This document shows, in pieces, positions 34,234-43,826 of a stretch of 64,000 bases of DNA. The notes under the pieces were generated by a model that searched no databases, was not told where the DNA came from, and was given only the letters and a program-made list of their open reading frames with translations. The position numbers and the translations under genes were made by a program. Source of the DNA: Candidatus Aalborgicola danicus. Its GTDB lineage: Bacteria > Pseudomonadota > Gammaproteobacteria > Burkholderiales > Burkholderiaceae_C. Numbering within the stretch: position 1 is the first letter of the stretch; each line of letters opens with the position of its first letter. The stretch is from NCBI GenBank assembly GCA_016703945.1, contig JADJBC010000008.1:186001-250000 (forward strand). Direction: 5' to 3'.

Positions 34234-35342
34234 TCACGCCATCTGGAACAGTTCCTGCGGCATCTGCATCACCGCACTGGTCGGTGCCAGCGCCGCGCTG
34301 TAGTGGCCGTCGGCCCGCGGCAGCAGGCGTGCAAAGTAAAACTCGGCCGTCTGGATCTTGGCAGTGTAGAAATCATTCGATTCCTTGCCCTTGCCGCTGG
34401 CAAACAGTTCAGCTGCCTTGGCCGCCTGCAGCGCCCAGAAGTAGGCCATCATCACAAAGCCGGAGTACATCAGGTAATCCACGCTGGATGAGCCCACCTG
34501 CTCGCGGTCCTTGGACGCGCGCAGCATGATGAGTGTGGTCAGCACGTTCCACTGCGCCGTGCGGCGCGCCAGGGTGCGCATCATCTGGCCCATGGGCGTG
34601 CGCTGCAGCGCATAAGGCTTGGCCATGCGCAGAATGGTGCCGCTGAAATCGCGCACGCACTTGCCCTTGGTATTGAGCAGCACCTTGCGGCCCAGCAGGT
34701 CCAGCGCCTGGATGCCGGTCGTGCCTTCGTACAGCGTGGAGATGCGGGCGTCGCGCGCAATCTGCTCCATGCCGTGTTCGCCGATATAGCCGTGGCCACC
34801 AAACACCTGGATGCCCAGATTCGCCGCTTCCAGGCCCATCTCGGTCAAAAAGCCCTTCAGGATGGGGGTGTAGAAGCCCAGTTCGTCGTCGTACTTCTTG
34901 TACTTGGCCTGGTCGCCTTCCGTCACGGCATTGAACATCTGGTCGGCAATCTTGGCAGCGCCATAGACCATGGCCCGGCCGCCTTCGGCGATGGCTTTCT
35001 GCGTCAACAGCATGCGGCGCACGTCCGGGTGCCAAATCAGCGCGTCTGCCACTTGCTCGGGCTCTTTCTTTCCGGACAGCGCACGCATGGAGCGGCGCTC
35101 CTGGGCATAGGGCAATGCCCCCTGGAACGACAGCTCGGCATGGGCCACGCCCTGGATGGCGGTGCCGATGCGGGCCGTGTTCATGAAGGTGAACATAGCT
35201 TCCAGGCCCTTGTTGGGCTCGCCAATCAAGGTGCCGATGGCGCCGTCAAAGTTCAACACGGCCGTCGCATTGGCGGCGATGCCCATCTTGTGTTCTAGAG
35301 AACCAGTGTTGACACCGTTGCGTGCACCGACTGTGCCATCCG
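34234..35342 (-). pseudogene. Truncated second copy of the FadE5-like acyl-CoA dehydrogenase
   Basis: The C-terminal 350 residues match the intact gene at 35934-37757 almost residue for residue, including the same ending 'SAVMQMPQELFQMA'. Homology continues upstream of the first ATG as 'AEPQADGTVGARNGVNTGSLEHK'. In the intact protein 'AEPQADGT' (about residue 185) and 'ADGTVGTRNG' (about 240) are some 50 residues apart. So this copy has a deletion between two ADGT-encoding direct repeats, and has lost everything before 'AEPQ'. FAD- and substrate-binding N-terminal parts are missing, so it should be inactive. Many silent differences show it is not a fresh duplicate. Confidence 0.88.
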
Positions 35343-35597
35343 CTTGTGGCTCGGCTTGGCGGCTTCTTGTGCAGTCAGCCCGCGCTACAGGTCAGCGCCC
35401 AGGGTTTTGCACGGGCCCCCAAAAGCTTGTATGGGTACATCTGTGAGACTGACGTATTTCTGACGCCGAGCGCCTTACGGACCTAGGAATACCCTAGCTC
35501 CCCTTGCAGGTGTTTGGGTCTCACATCTATAGTTTGCTTAGCGGCCGCACAGACTCCCTGTGTGTCACGTACTGCAACGCAATACTGAAGGAAAAAC
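35343..35597. other. Intergenic region, 255 bp
   Basis: Sequence between the dehydrogenase remnant and the small lipoprotein gene. It shows no homology to the intact dehydrogenase that I can see, and I recognise no gene. The last part must hold the lipoprotein promoter. Confidence 0.4.
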
Positions 35598-35825
35598 ATG
35601 AAACGCTGGTCTTCCATATTTTTGGGGGCGATGGTCAGTCTGATCGCCGCTTGTTCCACCATGCCCGAGGAAAAAGTCAAAGTTACCGACAAAGGCGTCT
35701 CGGTGAGGGGCGCCGACAGTTTAGGTGAAGCGCAAATGGTGGCCGAAGAAGTGTGCGCCAAGCGCGGCAAAGTGGCACGTTGGACCAGCGGCGACGCGGT
35801 CTATGAGTTTGAGTGTGTCGAATAA
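35598..35825 (+). CDS. Small lipoprotein, unknown function
   Basis: A 75-residue lipoprotein. The signal 'MKRWSSIFLGAMVSLIAACST' has a lipobox (IAAC), with AAGGAA before the ATG. The mature part 'EEKVKVTDKGVSVRGADSLGEAQMVAEEVCAKRGKVARWTSGDAVYEFECVE' has two cysteines that could pair. The pattern of a short domain ending in '..YEFECV' resembles small outer-membrane-anchored proteins, but I do not know the family. It is wedged between the two dehydrogenase copies, on the opposite strand. Confidence 0.7.
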   Translation: MKRWSSIFLGAMVSLIAACSTMPEEKVKVTDKGVSVRGADSLGEAQMVAEEVCAKRGKVARWTSGDAVYEFECVE

Positions 35826-35872
35826 CACCACTTACTAACAGACTGCACCGCTGTCCCCACCGCGCCTAACAA

Positions 35873-35934
35873 AATACTATCGAATAAATAGCATAGTAGC
35901 CAATGCGAACGGGGGCTAGGGGCTAGTTTGGCTT
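35873..35934 (+). repeat. 60-bp dispersed repeat, copy 7
   Basis: It reads actatcgaataaatagcata, then 'gtagccaatgcgaacggggg' and 'ctaggggctag'. It ends at the stop codon of the intact dehydrogenase gene. The hairpin is CTAT/ATAG. Confidence 0.75.
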
Positions 35935-37757
35935 CAAGCCATCTGGAACAGCTCCTGCGGCATCTGCATCACCGCGCTGGTCGGTGCCAGCGCCGCGCTG
36001 TAGTGGCTGTCGGCCCGCGGCAGCAGGCGTGCAAAGTAGAACTCTGCGGTCTGGATCTTGGCGGTATAGAAGTCGTTGGACTCATGGCCCTTGCCGCTGG
36101 CCAATAGCTCTGCGGCCTTGGAGGCCTGCAGCGCCCAGAAGTAGGCCATCATCACAAAGCCGGAGTACATCAGGTAGTCCACGCTGCTGGATCCCACCTG
36201 CTCGCGGTCCTTGGACGCGCGCAGCATGATCAGCGTGGTCAACACGTTCCACTGCGCCGTGCGGCGCGCCAGTGTGCGCATCATCTTGCCCAGGGACGTG
36301 CGTTGCAGTGCGTAGGGCTTGGCCATGCGCAGAATGGTGCCGCTGAAATCGCGCACACACTTGCCCTTGGTGCCCAGCAGCACCTTGCGGCCCAGCAGGT
36401 CCAGCGCCTGGATGCCGGTTGTGCCTTCGTACAGCGTGGAGATGCGGGCATCGCGCGCAATCTGCTCCATGCCGTGTTCGCCGATGTAGCCGTGGCCGCC
36501 AAACACCTGGATGCCCAGGTTGGCCGCTTCCAGGCCCATCTCGGTCAAGAAGCCTTTCAGGATCGGGGTGTAAAAGCCCAGCTCGTCGTCGTACTTCTTG
36601 TACGCGGCCTTGTCGCCTTCCGTCACGGCATTGAACATCTTGTCGGCGATTTTGGAGGCGCCATAAACCATCGCGCGGCCGCCTTCGGCAATCGCCTTTT
36701 GCGTCAGCAGCATGCGGCGCACATCGGGGTGCCAGATCAGGGCATCCGCCACCTGCTCCGGTTCTTTCTTGCCGGACAGCGCACGCATGGAGCGGCGCTC
36801 CTGGGCATAGGGCAATGCCCCCTGGAACGACAGCTCGGCATGGGCCACACCCTGGATGGCGGTGCCGATGCGGGCCGTGTTCATGAAGGTGAACATGGCT
36901 TCCAGGCCCTTGTTGGGCTCGCCAATCAGCGTGCCGATGGCGCCGTCGAAATTCAGCACGGCGGTCGCATTGGCGGCGATACCCATCTTGTGCTCTAGCG
37001 AGCCGGTGTTGACACCGTTGCGCGTACCCACGGTGCCGTCAGCCGCCACCGCAAACTTCGGCACCACGAACAGCGAGATGCCACGGGTGCCAGCGGGCGC
37101 ACCGGGCAAGCGGGCCAGCACGATGTGGATGATGTTTTCCGCCAGATCGTGGTCACCGGACGAGATGAAAATCTTGGTGCCGGTCAGCGCATAGGTGCCG
37201 TCCGCCTGCGGCTCGGCGCGGGTCTTGACCTGGGCGAGGTCGGTGCCGCACTGGGGTTCGGTCAGGCACATGGTGCCGGTCCATTCGCCCGCCACCAGGC
37301 GCGGCAGGTAGACGGTCTTGATGGCGTCGGTGCCGTATTGCAGCAGCGTGTTGATGCAGCCAATGCTCAAGCCGGGGTACATGTTGAACGACCAGTTGGC
37401 CGCGCCCATCATTTCCGACTTCATCAGGTTCAGCGACATGGGCAGGCCCTGGCCGCCGTACTCCACCGGGAAGGACAGGCCTTGCCAGCCCCCGGCTATA
37501 AATTCTGCATAGGCTTCCTTGAAACCCTTGGGCGTAGTGACCACACCGTCGTTCAAATGGCAGCCTTCCTTGTCGCCGGAGGCGTTCAGCGGCGCCAGCA
37601 CCTCTTCGCACAGGGTTGCGGCGCCTTCCAGAATGGCATCGACCATTTCGGGCGTAGCCTCCGCGCCATTGGACAGCGTGCTGTAGTGCTGGGGGTAGTC
37701 CAGCACTTCGTTGATCAAAAAGCGCATGTCGCGCAGGGGGGCTTTGTAGTGCAGCAT
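35934..37757 (-). CDS. Acyl-CoA dehydrogenase, FadE5-like
   Basis: FAD-dependent dehydrogenase of the long (about 600-residue) type that oxidises acyl-CoAs to 2-enoyl-CoAs. It has 607 residues. The N-terminal domain begins 'MLHYKAPLRDMRFLINEVLDY', the FAD-binding region contains 'CLTEPQCGTDLAQVKTRA' and 'TGTKIFISSGDHDL', and the C-terminal catalytic domain has 'GIQVFGGHGYIGEHGMEQIARDARIS' and 'LYEGTTGIQALDLLGRKVL' (the glutamate in YEGT is the likely base). It lies 6 bp downstream of the thiolase gene, last in the lipid operon. A truncated paralog follows. Confidence 0.94.
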   Translation of the reverse strand: MLHYKAPLRDMRFLINEVLDYPQHYSTLSNGAEATPEMVDAILEGAATLCEEVLAPLNASGDKEGCHLNDGVVTTPKGFKEAYAEFIAGGWQGLSFPVEYGGQGLPMSLNLMKSEMMGAANWSFNMYPGLSIGCINTLLQYGTDAIKTVYLPRLVAGEWTGTMCLTEPQCGTDLAQVKTRAEPQADGTYALTGTKIFISSGDHDLAENIIHIVLARLPGAPAGTRGISLFVVPKFAVAADGTVGTRNGVNTGSLEHKMGIAANATAVLNFDGAIGTLIGEPNKGLEAMFTFMNTARIGTAIQGVAHAELSFQGALPYAQERRSMRALSGKKEPEQVADALIWHPDVRRMLLTQKAIAEGGRAMVYGASKIADKMFNAVTEGDKAAYKKYDDELGFYTPILKGFLTEMGLEAANLGIQVFGGHGYIGEHGMEQIARDARISTLYEGTTGIQALDLLGRKVLLGTKGKCVRDFSGTILRMAKPYALQRTSLGKMMRTLARRTAQWNVLTTLIMLRASKDREQVGSSSVDYLMYSGFVMMAYFWALQASKAAELLASGKGHESNDFYTAKIQTAEFYFARLLPRADSHYSAALAPTSAVMQMPQELFQMA

Positions 37758-37762
37758 GGCGA

Positions 37763-39058
37763 TTACCTTTCAATGATGGCAACAACACCTTGACCACCTG
37801 CCGCACAGATGGAGATCAAACCGCGGCCCGACCCTTTTTGCGCCAGCATCTTGGCCAGTGTGGCCACGATGCGCCCGCCGGTTGCGGCAAACGGGTGACC
37901 CGCTGCCAAAGAGCTGCCGTTGACGTTCAGCTTCTTCATGTCGATCTTGCCCAGTGGTTTGTCCAGGCCGAGCTGCTGCTTGCAGAAAACCTTGTCTTGC
38001 CAGGCATTCAGCGTGCACAGCACCTGGGCGGCAAAGGCTTCGTGGATTTCGTAGTAGTCAAAGTCTTGCAAGGTGAGGCCGGCACGCGCCAGCATGCGGG
38101 GCACGGCGTAGGCCGGGGCCATCAGCAGGCCTTCCTTCTTGTCGAAGAAATCGACGGCAGCCACCTCGCTGAAGGTGATGTAGGCCTGCACCGGCAAGTT
38201 GTGCGCGGCAGCCCACTCTTCGCTTGCCAGCAACACGGCGGAGGCACCGTCGGTCAGCGGTGTGGAGTTGCCGGCGGTCAGCGTGCCCTGGCCTGGGGCA
38301 ACCTTCTTGTCAAACACGGGTTTCAGCGAACGCAGCTTTTCAATCGTCAAATCGGCGCGCAGGTTGTTGTCCTTGGTCACGCCCTTGAACGGGGTCATCA
38401 GGTCGGTGAAGAAACCCTGCTCATAGGCCTTGGCCAGATTCTGGTGGCTCTTCAGCGCCAGTTCGTCCTGGGCTTCGCGGGGAATGGCCCATTCACGCGC
38501 CATCTGCTCCGCATGCTCGCCCATGGAGAAGCCGGTGCGTGGCTCGCCATTGCGTGGCAGCGCGGGCTTGACCAGCATGGAGGGGCGTATGCGCGTGGCG
38601 GCAGTCAGGCGCTGTGCGCCGGTCTTGGCGCGGGACAGGTCCAGCAAAATCTTGCGCAGCTTTTCGTTCAGTGCAATCGGCGCGTCCGATGTGGTGTCGA
38701 CACCGCCGGCAATGCCGCTGTCGATATGGCCCAAGGCGATCTTGTTGGCCACGATCATCGCGGCTTCCAAGCCGGTACCGCAGGCTTGCTGGATGTCAAA
38801 GGCCGGGGTTTCGCGGGCCAGCGTCGTGGACAACACGGACTCGCGGACCAGGTTGAAGTCACGCGAATGTTTCATCACCGCACCGGCAACCACATCGCCC
38901 AGGCGCTCGCCGTGCAGGTTGAAGCGGTCCACCAGGCCTTGCAGCGTGGCGGTCAGCATCTCCTGGTTGGAGGCTTGGGAGTAGACGGTGTTGGAGCGGG
39001 CGAAGGGAATGCGGTTGCCGCCCAGGATGGCGACTCGACGAATGGAGGGGGTTGTCAT
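37763..39058 (-). CDS. Acetyl-CoA C-acyltransferase (thiolase), FadA2/FadI-like
   Basis: Degradative-type thiolase of 431 residues, cleaving 3-oxoacyl-CoA to acetyl-CoA and a shortened acyl-CoA. The nucleophilic cysteine is in 'FDIQQACGTGLEAAMIVA' (about residue 92), the catalytic histidine in 'NVNGSSLAAGHPFAATGGR', and the second cysteine in 'SICAAGGQGV' near the C-terminus. It has the long loop domain of FadI/FadA2 thiolases. It is 65 bp downstream of the MaoC gene and 6 bp upstream of the dehydrogenase gene, which matches a complete beta-oxidation-like set. Confidence 0.93.
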   Translation of the reverse strand: MTTPSIRRVAILGGNRIPFARSNTVYSQASNQEMLTATLQGLVDRFNLHGERLGDVVAGAVMKHSRDFNLVRESVLSTTLARETPAFDIQQACGTGLEAAMIVANKIALGHIDSGIAGGVDTTSDAPIALNEKLRKILLDLSRAKTGAQRLTAATRIRPSMLVKPALPRNGEPRTGFSMGEHAEQMAREWAIPREAQDELALKSHQNLAKAYEQGFFTDLMTPFKGVTKDNNLRADLTIEKLRSLKPVFDKKVAPGQGTLTAGNSTPLTDGASAVLLASEEWAAAHNLPVQAYITFSEVAAVDFFDKKEGLLMAPAYAVPRMLARAGLTLQDFDYYEIHEAFAAQVLCTLNAWQDKVFCKQQLGLDKPLGKIDMKKLNVNGSSLAAGHPFAATGGRIVATLAKMLAQKGSGRGLISICAAGGQGVVAIIER

Positions 39059-39123
39059 GGTGTTGTTCCTTGTTTATTGCAAAACAGAATAAGAGACGGG
39101 TGCGCAGGATGCTTGTTATTGTT

Positions 39124-39987
39124 CTAGTAGCTGAGTTGTCCGCGCAGATGCGGGCGGACGCCCTTTTTGTCGCGTACTTCAAACTGGGCGCCGTGGGTGG
39201 AGCGTTCAGTCCACAGTGCCGCACGGCCCGGTAGCAGCAGCGGTGTTTTGAATTCCACCGAAGTCGAAGCCCGTTCCAGCGGTTCAGCGGGCAACAAATA
39301 GGACAACGCACGCGCCTTGGTCCACATACCATGCGCGATGGCGCGCTGGAAGCCAAACAGTTTGGCAGTCAAAGCCGCCATGTGGATCGGGTTGCGGTCG
39401 CCCGACACGGCACCGTAGCGACGACCAATGTCGGCCGGTGCCGCAAATTCAGTCTGGCAGGACAGTGCGGTATCCGACGCGAGCCGGCTGGTGAAAGGCT
39501 GGCCGGAAGTTTGCTTGACCCCCACGCGCAGCAGACTCTGCGTGGCACTCCAAACCAACTCGCCGTCCCTCAGGATGCGCAGGTCCAGCGTAAAACCCTG
39601 GCCCTTTTCATGGGCAAACAGTTGGCCCGTGCCCATTTCCACGCGCACCGTGTCACCGGCGCGCAGGGACTTGTACTGCTCAATGCTGTTGGCCAGATGC
39701 ACCGTGCCCATGGCGGGCCAGGGGCATGCGTCAGAGCACATATAAGCGGTTACCAGCGGGAAGGTCAGCATCTGCGGATAGATCAGCGGCACACCTTGCG
39801 ACGCGCTGAAACCGGTCAGTGCGGCATAACTTGCAATGTGCTGCGCATCCAGCGTGACGCTGGGTATGGCCAACTCCACTTTTGACAATGTCTTGACCAG
39901 GCCGGGGCGTTTGCCGCCTGTGCCCAGTGCGCGGAAAAACGTCGCCGCCAGACTTGGCGAACCGGAGATTTCTTGGATTGTTGTCAT
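39124..39987 (-). CDS. MaoC-family (R)-specific enoyl-CoA hydratase, HtdX-like
   Basis: Hydrates 2-enoyl-CoA to (R)-3-hydroxyacyl-CoA. A double-hotdog protein of 287 residues from the ATG at 39987, four bases after the stop of the upstream FabG-like gene. The N-terminal half contains 'HIASYAALTGFSASQGVPLIYPQML'; the C-terminal half has the hydratase 2 motif 'DIGRRYGAVSGDRNPIHMAALTAKLFGFQRAIAHGMW', with the Asp-His pair at 'DRNPIH'. Length and layout fit mycobacterial HtdX better than the small PhaJ. Its product would match the stereochemistry of the adjacent FabG-type reductase. Confidence 0.9.
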   Translation of the reverse strand: MTTIQEISGSPSLAATFFRALGTGGKRPGLVKTLSKVELAIPSVTLDAQHIASYAALTGFSASQGVPLIYPQMLTFPLVTAYMCSDACPWPAMGTVHLANSIEQYKSLRAGDTVRVEMGTGQLFAHEKGQGFTLDLRILRDGELVWSATQSLLRVGVKQTSGQPFTSRLASDTALSCQTEFAAPADIGRRYGAVSGDRNPIHMAALTAKLFGFQRAIAHGMWTKARALSYLLPAEPLERASTSVEFKTPLLLPGRAALWTERSTHGAQFEVRDKKGVRPHLRGQLSY

Positions 39988-39991
39988 TTTG

Positions 39992-41401
39992 TTAAGCACC
40001 AATCAGGCTTTGGCCGCAGACGCGCACCACATTGCCGGTCAAACCGCCGGACGCGGGGGACGCAAACCAGGCAATGGCTTCCGCCACATCCACCGGTTGA
40101 CCGCCCTGCCCCATGGAATTCATACGGCGACCGGCTTCGCGGATGGCAAACGGCACGGCGGCCGTCATCTGGGTTTCGATAAAGCCGGGGGCAACCGCAT
40201 TGATGGTGATGCCCTTTTCCGCCAGCACCGGCGCCATGCTTTGCACCATGCCGATGACACCGGCCTTGGACAAGGCGTAATTGGTCTGGCCCAGGTTGCC
40301 GGCAATGCCGGAGATGGACGACACACACACGATGCGCGCACCGGCCTTCAGCGCACCGACTTCCACCAGTGCGTCGTTGATGCGCTCTTGGGTCGACAGG
40401 TTGACGTTGACGACGGCCTGCCACAGGTGGTCTTTCATATTGGCAATGGTCTTGTCGCGGGTGATGCCGGCGTTGTGCACGACCACATCCCAACCGCCGT
40501 CGGCCAATGCCGCGTCCACCAGGGCTTGCGGCGCTTCTGCGGAACCGATGTCCAGGGCCAAGGCCTTGGCACCCAGGCGCTTGGCCACTTCATCGAGACC
40601 GGCTTGGGCTTGTGGCACGTCCAAGCAAATGACTTGTGCGCCGTCGCGGGCCATGACTTCGGCGATGGATTCGCCAATGCCGCGGGATGCGCCGGTCACC
40701 AGAATCTTCTTGCCGGCCAGTGGCTGGCTCCAATCGATAGCGGTCTTGGCCGCCACGCTGGGCACACCAAGTCGGACGACTTGCGCCGACACATAGGCCG
40801 AGCGCGGCGATAGCAAAAAGCGCAGTGTGTTTTCCAACTGGTCTTCGGCACCCTCGGCCACGTAAACCAGTTGCACCGTGATGGCACGTTTGAGTTCCTT
40901 GGCCAACGAGCGTGTCAGGCCTTCCAGCGCACGCTGGATGGTGGCCTGGCGCGGATTGGCGCAGGACTCGGGTGGGCGGCCCAGCACGACCACACGGCCG
41001 CAGGGCAACACGGAGCGTGCCGCGTCGTGGAAGAAGTTGTAGATGGCTTCGGACTGCGAACTGTCCGTCAGACCCGTGGCGTCGAACACCAGCGCCTTGA
41101 CCTTTTCACCCGGCTGGTCGGCCACGCCCCAGCGGCCGGTCATCATGCTGGCCTCATTGGCCAGGCCGATCCATTGCGGCAGGCTCTTGTGGGCAACGGT
41201 TTGTGCGTCCATGGACTTGAAAGCGACTACCAATGCGTTCAACAGTTGCGGGGTCCCGCCACCACCGATCAATACGCCGCCCTTGATGACCGGTTGGCCG
41301 GGCTTGAAGCGCTCCAAAGGCAGGGGTTGGGGCAAGCCCAGCATCGCTGCGATGCGTGAGCCCAAAGTTGAGTTGGCAAAGCCAAGGTACGAATCGTTCA
41401 T
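39992..41401 (-). CDS. High-molecular-weight 3-oxoacyl reductase, FabG4-like
   Basis: Short-chain dehydrogenase interconverting 3-oxoacyl-CoA (or -ACP) and (R)-3-hydroxyacyl forms. It has 469 residues, about twice a normal FabG. The first 210 residues form an extra Rossmann-like domain lacking clear catalytic residues. The C-terminal half is a full FabG: 'KKILVTGASRGIGESIAEVM', 'VVHNAGITRDKTI', and catalytic Ser/Tyr/Lys in 'CVSSISGIAGNLGQTNYALSKAG'. The ATG at 41401 is preceded by AGGAG. The architecture matches mycobacterial FabG4. It overlaps the intergenic space of the desaturase (44 bp) as the third gene of the lipid operon. Confidence 0.92.
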   Translation of the reverse strand: MNDSYLGFANSTLGSRIAAMLGLPQPLPLERFKPGQPVIKGGVLIGGGGTPQLLNALVVAFKSMDAQTVAHKSLPQWIGLANEASMMTGRWGVADQPGEKVKALVFDATGLTDSSQSEAIYNFFHDAARSVLPCGRVVVLGRPPESCANPRQATIQRALEGLTRSLAKELKRAITVQLVYVAEGAEDQLENTLRFLLSPRSAYVSAQVVRLGVPSVAAKTAIDWSQPLAGKKILVTGASRGIGESIAEVMARDGAQVICLDVPQAQAGLDEVAKRLGAKALALDIGSAEAPQALVDAALADGGWDVVVHNAGITRDKTIANMKDHLWQAVVNVNLSTQERINDALVEVGALKAGARIVCVSSISGIAGNLGQTNYALSKAGVIGMVQSMAPVLAEKGITINAVAPGFIETQMTAAVPFAIREAGRRMNSMGQGGQPVDVAEAIAWFASPASGGLTGNVVRVCGQSLIGA

Positions 41402-41444
41402 GAGAGGGAAGCTCCTTTGGGGCGCGATGGTACCGACCAATTGG

Positions 41445-42567
41445 TCATTTAGCGTAGAGCGCTTCGCCTAACCGCATATTGCAGTGCGTCATACGCGGCA
41501 CTCGCTTGGGCGGCATGGTGTAGGTCAGGATGCGCTTCATCACCGTCCAATACTGCTTGTACAGGCTGCCCGTGTTGTAGAAAAGATCATATTTGCGGCA
41601 CAGCGCCTGGATCTGCGGCGCCACTTCGGGGTAGCGGTGCGCGGGCATGTCCGGGAACAGGTGGTGCTCGATCTGGTGGCTCAGGTGGCCGCTCATGATG
41701 TGAAAGAGCCTGCCACCCGTGAGGTTGCTGGAGCCCGAGAGCTGGCGGATGTACCAGTCGCCCCGGGTTTCGTTGCGCGTATCTTCTTCGCGGTAAATCG
41801 CCACACCTTCGGTAAAGTGGCCGCAGAAAATGATCAGGTAGGTCCACAGGTTGCGGATCAGGTTGGCGCAGAAGTTGCCGGCCAGCACACGCGGCGCGCT
41901 CCACAATGCCAGCGCCGGGAACAGCAGGTAGTCCTTGAACCAGACCTTGCCGACCTTGGTCAAGGAACCGGTCCAGCCGCGCCTTGAATTCGGCCTTGGG
42001 CATGGCGCCGTGTTTGTAGCGGCCAATCTCCAGATCGTGTGAACCCACGCCGTACTGGAAACCCATGGCCAGCATCAGGTTCGCCAGCGGCTGGAACCAG
42101 TGGCGCGGCTTCCACTTCTGCTCGTCCGTCATGCGCAACAGCGAATAACCCAGGTCGCGGTCCTTGCCCAGGATGTTGGTGTAGGTGTGGTGGGTGACGT
42201 TGTGCGAATGGCGCCACTGCTCGCCATCACAGGCAATGTCCCACTCAAAGGTTTGTGAATTCAGCGCCGGGTCACCGGTCCAGTCGTACTGGCCGTGCAT
42301 GACGTTGTGGCCAATCTCCATGTTGTCCAGAATCTTGGCATTGGCCAGGGCCAGCACACCGGCCAACCAGCTCAGGGGGCCCATACCGAAATGCAGCAGC
42401 GCGCGACCTCCGATTTCACTGGCGCGGCTGATGCGGACCATGTTGCGGATGTGGTCCACATCGGCCTGGCCCAAGTTGTTCATGACGCCGTCGCGGATGG
42501 CATTGACCTCGCGTTCGAAGTCGGCGACCTGCTCGCGGCTCAGGGTCGTGGGTTTGGCAAAGCTCAT
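41445..42567 (-). pseudogene. Fatty acid desaturase (DesB-like), frame broken by +1 base
   Basis: Membrane di-iron acyl-CoA/acyl-lipid desaturase of about 370 residues. The first piece (ATG at 42567) has 'HNVMHGQYDW' and 'WRHSHNVTHHTYTN' (the first and second His boxes), then runs out of frame after 'KARLDRFL'. The second piece (frame ending at 41445) resumes 'TKVGKVWFKDYLLFPAL' and holds the third box 'HLSHQIEHHLFPDMP'. One extra T at about 41968 (CCTTGACC for CCTGACC) explains the break. All His boxes are intact, so a sequencing error is likely. Its ATG overlaps the TGA of the reductase gene. Confidence 0.92.
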
Positions 42568-43772
42568 GGGGTTCTCCAGTCGCAATCAAAAGGTGGCTTG
42601 GGGTTGGCGGCGTTCACAAGCGCCAACACCACATCGGAGCGTGCCGTCGAGATGCACAGGCGTATCAACTCATTGGGAGTCGACGACAGCTCGCCGGTCT
42701 GCAGGTTTTCCACCGTACCACTGGTCTTGACGTATTGGCAGGAGCGGCAGATGCCGATGCGACAACCGTGCTTGGGCGACAGGCCTGCACGCTCCGCCTG
42801 CACCAGCAGCGGCTCGGTTCCCTGTGTTGCGAAAGTGGAGCCACTTTCAAACATTGACACCTGCACCGGCGTGCCGGGCGCGGTACTGGGCAGCAGCGGC
42901 ACACCGACAAAACGTTCGCTGAACATGGGTGCGTCGAACCCTTGCTGTTCGCAATACGCAGTCATTGCATCCATGAATCCCGTGGGGCCGCACATCCAGG
43001 TGCTGCGCTGCGCAAGGTCAGGCACTTCCAGCGCCAACATCTGCGGCGTCAAGCGGCCCTCTGTCGCGCTGTAGTGCACGACCAAGCTCAGTTCGGCGAA
43101 TTCCCCGGCGATGGTGGCCAGCTGCTCGGCAAAGATCAGATCTCCAGGCGCGTGGCAACCATGCAGAAACACCACATCGCCCGGGTAACGTCTGCCCTGC
43201 AAATCCCGCAGCATCGCCATCACCGGTGTGATGCCACTGCCCGCGCTGAGCAACAGTATCTTGCCCGGCAGGTCTGCGGGCATGCTGAACTCACCCAGGG
43301 CCTGGCTAATGGTCAGCACATCGCCCACCTTCACCGCATCGTGCAGATGCCGGGACACCAGCCCCTGGTCCTGGCGCTTCACGGTAATGGCAAGATGGCG
43401 AGAACCCGGGCGTGACGACAGGCTGTAGGCGCGCTCGGCCCGGCGCCCGGCTATCTCCATCTGCACCCGGACAAACTGGCCCGCCTGCGCACCGAGCCAT
43501 AAGGCATTGGGTTGCAGCACAAAGGTCTTGGTGGACGCGGTTTCGTCAATGATGCGCACCACGCGGGCCCGCACCTGGGTCAAAGACAACAAAGGATGTA
43601 CAGCGGTCAGGGCGTCTTCCACCGCGCTCAAACGAACGATGGATTCGACCCAGGGGTGGCGCAAAGCCGCGACCAATGGTGGATTGACCCGATGCGCCAA
43701 ACGAACGAGGCCGGCGTGGCGGACCGACACAGGTGTTTTTATTTTCATGAGGAGTGGGCCGCTGCGCAACAT
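42564..43772 (-). CDS. Ferredoxin reductase-type oxidoreductase (DesC-like) for the desaturase
   Basis: NADPH-dependent flavoprotein with a C-terminal 2Fe-2S ferredoxin domain, about 402 residues, that probably feeds electrons to the neighbouring desaturase. The FAD motif is 'RAYSLSSRPGSRHLAITVKR', the NAD(P)-binding motif 'LLLSAGSGITPVMAMLRDL', and the Fe-S ligands are in 'PKHGCRIGICRSCQYVKTSG' with a fourth Cys in 'LCISTARSDV'. I chose the ATG at 43772 (GGAG 6 bases upstream); an ATG at 43820 falls nearly on the predicted transcription start. It overlaps the desaturase start by four bases (ATGA). Confidence 0.9.
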   Translation of the reverse strand: MLRSGPLLMKIKTPVSVRHAGLVRLAHRVNPPLVAALRHPWVESIVRLSAVEDALTAVHPLLSLTQVRARVVRIIDETASTKTFVLQPNALWLGAQAGQFVRVQMEIAGRRAERAYSLSSRPGSRHLAITVKRQDQGLVSRHLHDAVKVGDVLTISQALGEFSMPADLPGKILLLSAGSGITPVMAMLRDLQGRRYPGDVVFLHGCHAPGDLIFAEQLATIAGEFAELSLVVHYSATEGRLTPQMLALEVPDLAQRSTWMCGPTGFMDAMTAYCEQQGFDAPMFSERFVGVPLLPSTAPGTPVQVSMFESGSTFATQGTEPLLVQAERAGLSPKHGCRIGICRSCQYVKTSGTVENLQTGELSSTPNELIRLCISTARSDVVLALVNAANPKPPFDCDWRTP

Positions 43773-43826
43773 GTGGATCTCCAGGTTTCTAGCAGTTGAA
43801 TCGGTGTGGTTTTGTGTCATGAATTT

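Noticed and set aside
39105..39135. tgcttgttattgttctagtagctgag near the MaoC stop, possibly another repeat copy
   Set aside because: The hairpin-like part is weak and no GGGCT core follows.
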